Position numbers and translations under genes: made by a program. 33,990 nucleotides of DNA from Comamonadaceae bacterium (GTDB lineage Bacteria; Pseudomonadota; Gammaproteobacteria; Burkholderiales; Burkholderiaceae_C): NCBI GenBank assembly GCA_947452785.1, contig CANGDZ010000040.1, forward strand, positions 1 to 33,990, written 5' to 3'. Every line of letters starts with the position of its first letter. Positions within the stretch are counted from its first letter, which is position 1. Below the pieces are notes generated by a model, which was given only the letters and a program-made list of their open reading frames with translations, did not search any database and was not told the origin of the DNA. Shown piece by piece: positions 25,804-33,703 of this stretch.

Positions 25804-28800
25804 ATGCTCAACGTCTCTTCTTGGTCGATTCGCAACCCGATCCCGGCGGTCATGCTGTTTGTGCTGCTCACGGTGGCCGGCTTCATTGCCTTCGGTTCCA
25901 TGAAAGTGCAAAACTTTCCCGATCTGGACCTGCCCACCATCAGCGTGACGGCCAGTTTGCCCGGCGTGGCACCTGCTCAGCTGGAAACCGATGTGGCTCG
26001 CAAGCTCGAAAACGCGCTGGCCCCCTTGCAGGGCTTGAAGCACATCACCACCAAAGTGCAAGACGGCGTGGTGTCGATTACCGCCGAGTTCCGTTTGGAA
26101 AAACCGGTGCAAGAAGCGGTGGACGATGTGCGCTCGGCCATTCAAGGCGTGCGCGCCGATTTGCCCAGCGATCTGCGCGACCCGATTGTGCAAAAGCTCA
26201 ACCTGGCCGGCACACCGGTACTGGCCTACACCGTGCGTTCCACGCGCATGGACGACGAGGCGCTGTCGTGGCTGGTGGACAACGACATCACCCGCAAGCT
26301 TTTGTCGCTGCGCGGCGTGGGCGCCGTGAACCGTGTGGGTGGCGTGACGCGTGAGGTGCGCATTGCGCTCGATGTGAACCGCTTGCAATCCCTGGGCATC
26401 ACCGCCTCCGAGGTGTCACGCCAACTCAAGCAGGTGCAGCAAGAAGGCTCGGGCGGGCGCATGGACTTAGGGGTGGGTGAGCAACCGGTGCGCACCCTGG
26501 CCACCGTCAAAACCGCGCAAGAGGTGGGGCAGATCGAGCTGGCCACCGCGCGTGCAGGCCGCGTGCGTTTGGACCAAATCGCCACCGTCAGCGACACCTT
26601 GGCCGAGTTGCGCTCGGCAGCCAGTTTGAACGGTGCTCCCGTGGTCGGCTTTGAGGTGGTGCGCAGCAAAGGCGAGAGCGAGGTGGCCGTGGGGCGATTG
26701 GTGCGCCAGGCCTTGGCCGATTTCAGACTGAAGAACCCCGACATCGAGATCACCGAAGCCTTTGATTTTGTGACCCCGGTGGAGGAGGAATACACCGGCT
26801 CGCTGCACTTGTTGTACGAGGGCGCGATCTTGGCGGTGCTGGTGGTATGGCTGTTCTTGCGCGATTTTCGCGCCACCTTTGTCTCGGCGGTGGCGTTGCC
26901 GCTGTCGGTGATTCCAGCCTTCATTGGCATGGCGTATTTGGGCTTTTCCATCAACGTGGTCACGCTCTTGGCGTTGTCGCTGGTGATCGGCATTTTGGTG
27001 GACGACGCGATCGTCGAGGTAGAAAACATCGTTCGCCATTTGCGCATGGGCAAGACCCCTTACCAAGCCGCCATGGAAGCGGCCGACGAGATTGGATTGG
27101 CGGTGATCGCCACCACCTTCACCTTGATCGCGGTGTTTTTACCCACGGCCTTCATGGCCGGGATTCCGGGCAAATTTTTCAAGCAGTTTGGCTGGACCGC
27201 GTCGCTGGCGGTGTTCGCCTCTTTGGTGGTGGCGCGCGTGCTCACGCCCATGATGGCGGCCTACATCATGAAGCCCATCGTCGGCGCCGCCCATGAACCG
27301 AAGTGGCTGACGCGCTATATGGGTTGGGTGGCTTGGTGCACGCGCCATCGGCTGGTGACCATCTTTTTGGCGCTGTTGTTTTTCGTGGGCTCCATCATGC
27401 TGGTGCCGCTGTTGCCCAAGGGCTTTATTCCGCCGGACGACAACTCGCAGACCCAGGTCTATGTGGAGCTGCCCCCGGGCTCGACGCTCAAGCAAACCCA
27501 GGCCAGCGCCGAGCAGGCGCGCCAGGTGCTGATGCAATTGGCTGACGTGAAAAGCATCTACACCACCATCGGTGGCGGCAGCGCGGGTACAGACCCGTTT
27601 GCAGGGAGCGGCGCGGCCGAGGTGCGCAAAGCCACGCTGACCATCCAGCTCAGCGAACGTGGCACACGCCCGCGCAAGCAGGTGATTGAAGACCACATTC
27701 GCACCGCGCTGCAACCCCTGCCTGGTGTGCGCACCAAAGTCGGCTTGGGCGGCTCGGGCGAGAAATACATTTTGGTGCTGACCGGCGAAGACCCCGTGGC
27801 CTTGCAAAGCACGGCCATGGCGGTGGAGAAAGACCTGCGCACGATTCAAGGCCTGGGCTCGATTGCGTCGACCGCCAGCTTGGTGCGTCCCGAGATCGCG
27901 GTGCGCCCCGACTTTGCCAAAGCCGCCGATCTGGGGGTGACCAGCGCCGCCATCAGCGACACCTTGCGCGTAGCTACGTTGGGCGACTATGACGCGGCCC
28001 TGCCCAAGCTGAACTTGTCGCAGCGCCAGGTGCCCATCGTCGTCAAGCTCGACGCCGATGCGCGCAAAGACCTGGGCGTGCTGGAGCGCATGATGGTGCC
28101 CGGCAGCCGCGGCCCGGTGATGCTGTCGCAAGTGGCCAGCGTGGAGGTGGCCGGTGGCCCGGCGGTGATCGACCGCTACGACCGCCAGCGCAACATCAAC
28201 TTTGAGATCGAGCTGTCGGGCATGCCGCTGGGCGATGTGACGCAAGCGGTGCAGCAACTCCCCTCGCTGCAAAGCCTGCCGCCCGGCGTGCGAGTGGTCG
28301 AGGTGGGCGATGCCGAAGTCATGGGCGAACTCTTTGCCAGCTTTGGCCTGGCCATGATGATTGGCGTGCTGTGCATCTACATCGTATTGGTGTTGCTGTT
28401 CAAAGGCTTTTTGCACCCGGTCACGATTTTGGCGGCGCTGCCCTTGTCACTGGGCGGGGCCTTTGTGGGCCTGCTGTTGGCGCAAAAAAGTTTCTCCATG
28501 CCGTCGCTGATTGGTTTGATCATGCTGATGGGCGTGGCCACCAAAAACTCGATCTTGTTGGTGGAGTACGCGATTGAAGCGCGACGCGGCCGCCCTGCGC
28601 ACGACGGCCAGGCTGCCGTGCCCGGCATGAACCGCTGGGATGCGCTGATGGACGCTTGCCACAAACGTGCTCGTCCGATCGTGATGACCACCATCGCCAT
28701 GGGCGCGGGCATGCTGCCCATTGCCTTCGGCTGGGGCAGCGCCGACACCAGCTTTCGCTCGCCCATGGCGATCGCGGTCATCGGCGGCCTGATCACCAGC

Positions 28801-28896
28801 ACCGTGCTCAGCCTCTTGGTGATCCCGGTGGTGTTCACTTACCTCGATGATTTGGGGCAGTGGGCGGGGCGCATTTACCGGCGGATTACCCGCTAG
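25804..28896 (+). CDS. RND efflux pump, HAE1/AcrB-type permease
   Basis: A 1030-residue proton-driven inner-membrane pump of the hydrophobe/amphiphile efflux family. It has the usual layout of one N-terminal helix (SIRNPIPAVMLFVLLTVAGFIAFG), a periplasmic porter domain, six helices, a second porter domain and six more helices. The proton-relay aspartates D400 and D401 are in GILVDDAIVEVENI of helix 4. The F/T-rich PTAFMAGIPGKFF and the GLIMLMGVATKNSILLVEYA segments are family signatures. It follows the adaptor by 9 bases. The gene ends next to the tracrRNA terminator of the CRISPR locus; the two appear unrelated. Drug specificity cannot be read. Confidence 0.92.
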   Translation: MLNVSSWSIRNPIPAVMLFVLLTVAGFIAFGSMKVQNFPDLDLPTISVTASLPGVAPAQLETDVARKLENALAPLQGLKHITTKVQDGVVSITAEFRLEKPVQEAVDDVRSAIQGVRADLPSDLRDPIVQKLNLAGTPVLAYTVRSTRMDDEALSWLVDNDITRKLLSLRGVGAVNRVGGVTREVRIALDVNRLQSLGITASEVSRQLKQVQQEGSGGRMDLGVGEQPVRTLATVKTAQEVGQIELATARAGRVRLDQIATVSDTLAELRSAASLNGAPVVGFEVVRSKGESEVAVGRLVRQALADFRLKNPDIEITEAFDFVTPVEEEYTGSLHLLYEGAILAVLVVWLFLRDFRATFVSAVALPLSVIPAFIGMAYLGFSINVVTLLALSLVIGILVDDAIVEVENIVRHLRMGKTPYQAAMEAADEIGLAVIATTFTLIAVFLPTAFMAGIPGKFFKQFGWTASLAVFASLVVARVLTPMMAAYIMKPIVGAAHEPKWLTRYMGWVAWCTRHRLVTIFLALLFFVGSIMLVPLLPKGFIPPDDNSQTQVYVELPPGSTLKQTQASAEQARQVLMQLADVKSIYTTIGGGSAGTDPFAGSGAAEVRKATLTIQLSERGTRPRKQVIEDHIRTALQPLPGVRTKVGLGGSGEKYILVLTGEDPVALQSTAMAVEKDLRTIQGLGSIASTASLVRPEIAVRPDFAKAADLGVTSAAISDTLRVATLGDYDAALPKLNLSQRQVPIVVKLDADARKDLGVLERMMVPGSRGPVMLSQVASVEVAGGPAVIDRYDRQRNINFEIELSGMPLGDVTQAVQQLPSLQSLPPGVRVVEVGDAEVMGELFASFGLAMMIGVLCIYIVLVLLFKGFLHPVTILAALPLSLGGAFVGLLLAQKSFSMPSLIGLIMLMGVATKNSILLVEYAIEARRGRPAHDGQAAVPGMNRWDALMDACHKRARPIVMTTIAMGAGMLPIAFGWGSADTSFRSPMAIAVIGGLITSTVLSLLVIPVVFTYLDDLGQWAGRIYRRITR

Positions 28897-28935
28897 CTCA
28901 ACTGCTCAGACCCTCAGCTGCAACAAGCGATTCCA

Positions 28936-29023
28936 AAGAAGAAAGACCGCTTATAGCGGCCCTTCCATTTGGTGCATCTTTCTGCTTGTTAGCGTCCAGA
29001 GCGCATTTCCCAATCGACGAAAT
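28936..29023 (-). ncRNA. Putative tracrRNA of the type II-C CRISPR locus
   Basis: The gap before cas9 encodes a minus-strand transcript of about 88 bases. An extended -10 (TGCTATATT, minus strand at 29040-29032) would start it near 29023. The first 36 bases (29023 to 28988) run ATTTCGTCGATTGGGAAATG onwards to CGCTAAC. This resembles a type II-C anti-repeat: ATTTCG and GAAATG cores as in Neisseria and Pasteurella tracrRNAs, ending GCTAAC. A variable region with GCAGAAAGATGC follows, then a 7-bp hairpin (28961-28945, GGCCGCT/AGCGGTC) and TTTCTTCTTT, a rho-independent terminator. The partner repeat cannot be checked because the array is outside the window. Position next to cas9 and opposite orientation are usual for II-C loci. 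Confidence 0.68.
28945..28961 (-). terminator. Intrinsic terminator of tracrRNA
   Basis: Read on the minus strand, GGCCGCT-ATA-AGCGGTC forms a 7-bp stem with one G-T pair, followed by TTTCTTCTTT. On the plus strand the hairpin is not followed by T, so it would not stop transcription from the RND genes. Confidence 0.65.
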
Positions 29024-29031
29024 GAGAGGCA

Positions 29032-29040
29032 AATATAGCA
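29032..29040 (-). promoter_or_regulatory. Extended -10 promoter for tracrRNA
   Basis: On the minus strand TGCTATATT matches the extended -10 pattern TGN-TATAAT at all but one position. The -35 region 16-17 bases upstream is poor (ATAAAT), as is common for extended -10 promoters. The predicted start, about 8 bases downstream at 29023, coincides with the beginning of the anti-repeat. Confidence 0.5.
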
Positions 29041-29081
29041 CAATAGACCCTTAAATTTATAAAATTGAATAAGGAGATGCT

Positions 29082-32000
29082 ATGCCTCAAATGCGGTACC
29101 GACTGGCCTTGGATTTGGGTTCGACCTCTTTAGGCTGGGCCATGGTGCGTCTCAATGCTGAAAATGAACCCTGCGCCGTCATTAAAGCGGGCGTGCGAAT
29201 TTTTAGTAATGGACGTGAGCCGGCACGCCCAGGAGAGATCGGAACATCACTTGCTGCAAGTCGACGAGAAAAGCGAGCCATGCGCCGCCGCCGTGACCGA
29301 TTGTTGAAACGCAAACATCGGATGATGGCCGCCTTGCTGCACCATGGCTTCTTTCCGCAAGACGAAGCCGACCGTAAAGCCCTTGAAACCCAGGACCCGT
29401 TTGCCCTGCGTGCCAAAGGACTTGACCATGCCCTGCTGCCCGAAGAGTATGCGCGCGCCTTGTTCCACATCAACCAGCGACGCGGCTTCAAAAGCAACCG
29501 CAAGACCGACAAAAAAGACAACGACAGCGGCGCACTCAAAACGGCTATCCATGCATTGCGTCAAGCCATGCAAACTACAGGTTGTCGCACCGTGGGCGAG
29601 TGGCTGAATGCCCGGCATCAACAAGGCTTGTCGGTGCGAGCGCGTTACCGCGAAAACCGCTCGAGCCAAGACAACGGCAAAACCAAAATTGAAAAAAGCT
29701 ACGACCTCTACATTGACCGCGCCATGATAGAAGCCGAGTTTGATGCGCTGTGGGCCAAGCAAAGCGAACTCAACTCGGTTCTGTTCAACGACACAGCACG
29801 CGCTGAACTCAAAGACTGCTTGCTGCATCAGCGCTCACTCAAACCCGTCAAACCGGGTCGTTGCACACTCATGCCCAATGAAGAGCGCGCTCCACTGGCC
29901 TTGCCCAGCCAGCAACGCTTTCGCATTTACCAAGAGGTGAACAACCTGCGTTTGTTGCGTGAAGGCTTGAGTGAAGAACCGCTGACGCTGACCCAGCGTG
30001 ATCTCTTGGTGCAGGCTCTCGAGACCAATAACAAACGAAGCTTTGCGCAAATTCAGAAGTTGATCGAGTTTTCTGGGCAGTTCAATCTGCAAGACGAAAA
30101 ACGCACGGAACTCAAAGGCAACAGCACCAGCGCCATGCTGAGCAAGAAAGAGTTTTTCGGCAGTCAATGGGTCAATTTTGACCAAGCTCGCCAAGACGCC
30201 ATCGTCATGCAATTGGTGACCGAAGAAAACGAAGCCCGTTTGATCGCTTGGTTGCAAAAAGAAACAGGTGTGGACGATATTGCTGCCGAGCGCATTGCCA
30301 ATGCGCCATTGGCCGAAGGCTATGGCAGCCTGAGCGCCAAAGCGCTTGAAAAAATTCTGCCCGCCTTGCGTGCCGAAGTCATCACCTACGACAAGGCGGT
30401 GCTCGCCGCAGGCTTTGCGCACCACAGTCACATCAGCCATGCGGCAACGGGTGAAATTTTGCAAGCCTTGCCCTATTATGGCGAGTATCTGCAGCGCCAT
30501 GTGGGCTTTGGCACGGGCAAGCCCGAAGACCCCTCTGAAAAACGCTATGGCAAGATCGCTAACCCCACGGTGCACATTGGCCTGAACCAAGTGCGCACCG
30601 TGGTCAACGCGCTGATCAAACGCTACGGCCACCCCAGCGAAGTGATTGTGGAGCTGGCGCGCGAGCTCAAGCAAAGCCAAGAGCAACGCAAAGACGCGCA
30701 AAAGCGCCAAGCCGACAACCAGCGCCGCAACGACCGCATGCGTGTAGACATTGCCGATCTGCTGCAGACCAGCCCCGAGCGGGTCAGAACCGCTGACTTG
30801 CAAAAAATGATCTTGTGGGAAGAGCTCAGCTTCAACGCAGCCGAGCGGCGCTGCCCCTACAGCGGCGTGCAAATTAGCGAGCAAATGCTGTTCAGCGACC
30901 AAGTCGAAATCGAGCACATCCTGCCGTTCTCGCAAACGCTAGACGACAGCCTGAACAACAAGACGGTGGCTATGCGCCAAGCCAACCGCATCAAAGGCAA
31001 CCGCACCCCCGCGCAAGCGACCGCAGACTTTCAAGCCCAAGGATGGACGCCCGAAGACATGCTGTCGCGTGCCAGCCTCATGCCCAAGGGCAAATGCTAC
31101 CGCTTTGCGCAAGACGGCATTGAGCAATGGCTGCGCGAAGACAAAGGCTTTTTGGCCCGCGCCCTCAACGACACCCGTCACCTCAGCCGCGTGGCGCGTG
31201 AATACCTGAGCCTGATCTGCCCGCAAGGCACCCGCGTCATCCCCGGGCGCATGACCGCCATGTTGCGTGGCAAATTTGGTTTGAACGACATCCTGGGTCT
31301 GGACGGTGAGAAGAACCGCAACGACCACCGCCACCATGCAGTGGATGCCTGTGTGATTGCCGTGACCGACCAGAGCATGCTCCAGCGTTTTGCGCAGGCC
31401 AGCGCCAGCGCCCGCGAAAAGCAGTTGAACAAACTGGTGGAGACCATGCCCCTGCCATGGGACAGTTACCGAGAGCATGTGTCTCGTGCGATTGACCATA
31501 TTTATGTCAGTCACAAGCCAGACCATGGGTATGAGGGCGCTATGCACAAGGACACGGCTTACGGTTTGTTGGGCGCGGGCCGAGTGCAGGTGCGCAAGAC
31601 GGTGGACGGGGTGCGAACCCGAGAGGTGGCCGCGCTCAAGGTAATCGAATTCAGTGATGCCAGCGCATCAGCTCGCCATGGCCTGTTGCCCAATGGCGAC
31701 CCCAAGCCCTACAAAGGCTACAAGGGCGACAGCAACTACTGCATGGAGATTATTCGCAACGACAAGGGCCAATGGGAAGGCGAAGTCGTCTCGACATTTG
31801 AGGCTTATCAGTTGGTGCGCAAGCATGGGCTGGCCAGATTGCGAGACCCGGCGCTGAGTGCGAGCGGCAAGCCCTTAGTGATGCGTTTGATGAAAGACGA
31901 TGTTGTTCGATTGACTGTTGATGACATACCGAATTTGTATAGAGTTTGTTGGGTCCGTACTGATACCCGCCTGGCTTTCGCCAAAATTCACGAGGCAAAC

Positions 32001-32153
32001 GTTGATGCAAGGGACCGGGACAAGTCTTCTGATTTTTCGTACATCGTTAAATCAGCCAGTGTGCTGATGACCTTGAAGGCAAGGGATTTAGTGGTTTCAC
32101 CTATTGGTGAAATCCGTGAATCTCGATGGACCAGCTTGAAGGCAGGACAATAA
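29082..32153 (+). CDS. cas9: CRISPR-associated endonuclease Cas9, type II-C
   Basis: A 1023-residue Cas9, the RNA-guided DNA nuclease; the compact length and absence of csn2 or cas4 fit subtype II-C. RuvC-I is LALDLGSTSLGW with D11. The arginine-rich bridge helix is RREKRAMRRRRDRLLKRKHR (about 61-80). RuvC-II has E524 in VIVELAREL. The HNH domain begins at CPYSGVQIS (C591) with H612 in EIEHILPFS and N635; the position before the histidine is Glu rather than the more usual Asp. RuvC-III is HHAVDACVIAV with H752 and D755. The C-terminal PAM-interacting region covers about 800-1023. All catalytic residues are present, so it looks active. AAGGAG (29071-29076) fixes the start. The last 280 bases are visibly lower in GC than the preceding HNH/RuvC-III part. 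Confidence 0.95.
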   Translation: MPQMRYRLALDLGSTSLGWAMVRLNAENEPCAVIKAGVRIFSNGREPARPGEIGTSLAASRREKRAMRRRRDRLLKRKHRMMAALLHHGFFPQDEADRKALETQDPFALRAKGLDHALLPEEYARALFHINQRRGFKSNRKTDKKDNDSGALKTAIHALRQAMQTTGCRTVGEWLNARHQQGLSVRARYRENRSSQDNGKTKIEKSYDLYIDRAMIEAEFDALWAKQSELNSVLFNDTARAELKDCLLHQRSLKPVKPGRCTLMPNEERAPLALPSQQRFRIYQEVNNLRLLREGLSEEPLTLTQRDLLVQALETNNKRSFAQIQKLIEFSGQFNLQDEKRTELKGNSTSAMLSKKEFFGSQWVNFDQARQDAIVMQLVTEENEARLIAWLQKETGVDDIAAERIANAPLAEGYGSLSAKALEKILPALRAEVITYDKAVLAAGFAHHSHISHAATGEILQALPYYGEYLQRHVGFGTGKPEDPSEKRYGKIANPTVHIGLNQVRTVVNALIKRYGHPSEVIVELARELKQSQEQRKDAQKRQADNQRRNDRMRVDIADLLQTSPERVRTADLQKMILWEELSFNAAERRCPYSGVQISEQMLFSDQVEIEHILPFSQTLDDSLNNKTVAMRQANRIKGNRTPAQATADFQAQGWTPEDMLSRASLMPKGKCYRFAQDGIEQWLREDKGFLARALNDTRHLSRVAREYLSLICPQGTRVIPGRMTAMLRGKFGLNDILGLDGEKNRNDHRHHAVDACVIAVTDQSMLQRFAQASASAREKQLNKLVETMPLPWDSYREHVSRAIDHIYVSHKPDHGYEGAMHKDTAYGLLGAGRVQVRKTVDGVRTREVAALKVIEFSDASASARHGLLPNGDPKPYKGYKGDSNYCMEIIRNDKGQWEGEVVSTFEAYQLVRKHGLARLRDPALSASGKPLVMRLMKDDVVRLTVDDIPNLYRVCWVRTDTRLAFAKIHEANVDARDRDKSSDFSYIVKSASVLMTLKARDLVVSPIGEIRESRWTSLKAGQ

Positions 32154-32161
32154 GTATCTAA

Positions 32162-32464
32162 ATGGATACAATTGGACCATTCCATCTAGAACAAACCACC
32201 CAATTCAGTCGTTGGCTGGGTAGTTTGAAAGACTACCGCGCTAAAGCGGCCATCATCTTGCGTCTCAGGCAAGTCGCTAGTGGTCATTGGGGTGATGTCA
32301 AAAGCGTGGGTGGGGGCGTCTCAGAACTGCGTTGGCATATCGGCCCCGGTTACAGGGCGTACTTCATACGCCGGGGCGAGCGCATTGTGTTGTTGCTCGC
32401 CGGGGGCGATAAATCCAGCCAAGTCCAAGATATTGCCAAGGCCAAACTACTTGCAAGGGAATAA
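32162..32464 (+). CDS. RelE/ParE-superfamily addiction toxin (TIGR02683-like)
   Basis: A 100-residue protein of the 'addiction module killer protein' group, related to RelE/HigB-type toxins, many of which cut mRNA. Recognisable are FSRWLGSLKDYRAKAAIILRL (15-35), GDVKSVGGGVSELRWHIGPGYRAYF (44-68) and GGDKSSQVQDIAKAK (81-95), all core motifs of the group. It starts 8 bases after the cas9 stop. The nearest Shine-Dalgarno-like AGGA (32144-32147) is 14 bases away and lies inside cas9, so translation probably depends on ribosomes finishing cas9. It precedes its antitoxin, the usual order for this family. Its position inside the cas operon is unusual. Toxicity is inferred from family membership. Confidence 0.88.
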   Translation: MDTIGPFHLEQTTQFSRWLGSLKDYRAKAAIILRLRQVASGHWGDVKSVGGGVSELRWHIGPGYRAYFIRRGERIVLLLAGGDKSSQVQDIAKAKLLARE

Positions 32465-32468
32465 CGAG

Positions 32469-32762
32469 ATGAGCAAGACCACTGAATTTGATCCGTCCAG
32501 TTACCTCGACAGCGAGGAGGTCATTGCCGAATACCTCAACCTTGCGCTGGCGAGTGGAGACACTCAATTGCTGTTGTCGGCCATTGGCGATGTGGCCAAG
32601 GTAAGAGGTATGGCCCAAATAGCGCGCCACACCGGTTTGGGTAGAGAAAGCCTTTACAAGGCGCTGAGCGCTGGGGCCAAACCACGCTTTGATACAGTCT
32701 TCAAAGTGTTGCAGGCACTCGGTGTGCAAATGCAGGCGCACCCCCTGCCCCAACAGCCATAA
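32469..32762 (+). CDS. HTH addiction antitoxin (TIGR02684-like)
   Basis: A 97-residue 'addiction module antidote' protein with an XRE/Cro-type DNA-binding fold. The N-terminal FDPSSYLDSEEVIAEYLNLAL (7-27) and the GDVAKVRGMAQIARHTGLGRESLYKALS helix-turn-helix (40-67), then PRFDTVFKVLQALGVQ, are the family signature. The start at 32469 is chosen for AAGGGA at 32455-32460 with an 8-base spacer; an in-frame upstream ATG at 32280 lies in the toxin gene. It should neutralise the toxin and repress their promoter, possibly affecting cas1-cas2 as well. It lies 4 bases after the toxin and 8 bases before cas1. Confidence 0.88.
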   Translation: MSKTTEFDPSSYLDSEEVIAEYLNLALASGDTQLLLSAIGDVAKVRGMAQIARHTGLGRESLYKALSAGAKPRFDTVFKVLQALGVQMQAHPLPQQP

Positions 32763-32770
32763 CCATCATC

Positions 32771-33697
32771 ATGCTGGGCCGGATCGTCGAAGTCTCCAAC
32801 GACAAGCGGCATTTGTCTGTCTACCGGGGTTTCATGCTGGTGCACAGCACCGGCGAAGACCGCAAAGAAGTAGGCCGTGTGCCGCTCGACGACATTGCCG
32901 CCCTGATCGCCAATGCCCATGGCCTGAGCTACACCAACAACCTGTTGGTGGCCCTAGCCGAGCGCGGCACACCATTTGTGCTGTGTGCGGCCAATCACAA
33001 CGTGGCGGGCATGCTCTGGCCCATGGAGGGGCACCACCAGCAAGCGCATCGGTTTGAGGCCCAAGTTGCCTGCACCTTGCCAACGCGAAAAAAACTGTGG
33101 GCCGCCATCGTCAAAGCCAAATTGCTGAATCAAGCCGCTGTGTTACAAGCCACAGGCGCCACACATGCCCCGATGCAAGCTCTGGCGAAACAAGTACGCA
33201 GTGGTGACCCCGACAACTTAGAAGCCCAAGGTGCCCGCAAATACTGGGGCTTGCTGATGGGGACTTTATTCCGCCGCGATCAGCAGGCCGACGGCGTCAA
33301 CGCCTTGCTCAACTACGGCTACACCGTGTTGCGCGCAGCCACGGCGCGGGCCGTGGTGGCGGCGGGTTTGCACCCGAGTCTGGGGTTGCACCACAGCCAT
33401 GACAACAACGCCATGCGTCTGGTGGATGACTTGATGGAGCCCTTTCGCCCGGTGATTGACTTGACCGCATGGACGCTGCAAAACAGCGGCCCTTGCGTGG
33501 TCAACGCCGACTCCAAGCGCGCCTTGGTGCAATGCATGTATCAAGACCTGGTGACCGATGCAGGCCGAACCCCGGTCTTGGTGGCTGTGCAAAAGCTCGC
33601 CATATCGCTGGCGCAGGTGTTGGTGGGTGAGCGCAAGGCGCTCGACTTACCCTTGCCTGGTGTGCCCCCGCGCCATGTAGCTGACCCGGATGGCTGA
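32771..33697 (+). CDS. cas1: CRISPR-associated integrase Cas1, type II
   Basis: A 308-residue Cas1 that, with Cas2, inserts new spacers into the array. The N terminus MLGRIVEVSNDKRHLSVYRGF is typical of subtype II-C. Metal-binding residues are visible as E151 (NLEAQGARKYW), a histidine in HPSLGLHHSH (201-210) and E223 in LVDDLMEPFRP. Length matches type II relatives. No Shine-Dalgarno sequence precedes the ATG (bases before it are CCATAACCATCATC), so it probably relies on coupling to the antitoxin gene, whose stop is 8 bases upstream. It is followed 6 bases later by cas2. Confidence 0.95.
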   Translation: MLGRIVEVSNDKRHLSVYRGFMLVHSTGEDRKEVGRVPLDDIAALIANAHGLSYTNNLLVALAERGTPFVLCAANHNVAGMLWPMEGHHQQAHRFEAQVACTLPTRKKLWAAIVKAKLLNQAAVLQATGATHAPMQALAKQVRSGDPDNLEAQGARKYWGLLMGTLFRRDQQADGVNALLNYGYTVLRAATARAVVAAGLHPSLGLHHSHDNNAMRLVDDLMEPFRPVIDLTAWTLQNSGPCVVNADSKRALVQCMYQDLVTDAGRTPVLVAVQKLAISLAQVLVGERKALDLPLPGVPPRHVADPDG

Positions 33698-33703
33698 GGC
33701 CCC

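Noticed and set aside
24808..26388. Long minus-strand frame of 526 codons
   Set aside because: Antisense to the adaptor and RND pump genes, His/Gln/Arg-rich and without domain signatures.
28988..29023. Plus-strand sequence looking like a single CRISPR repeat
   Set aside because: Only one copy exists and its reverse complement has promoter and terminator signals, so it is better read as the tracrRNA anti-repeat than as an array remnant.
31911..31943. Possible promoter for the TA pair inside cas9 (TTGACT and TATAGA)
   Set aside because: The spacer is 21 bases, too long for a normal sigma-70 promoter; kept only as a weak possibility for an internal TA promoter.
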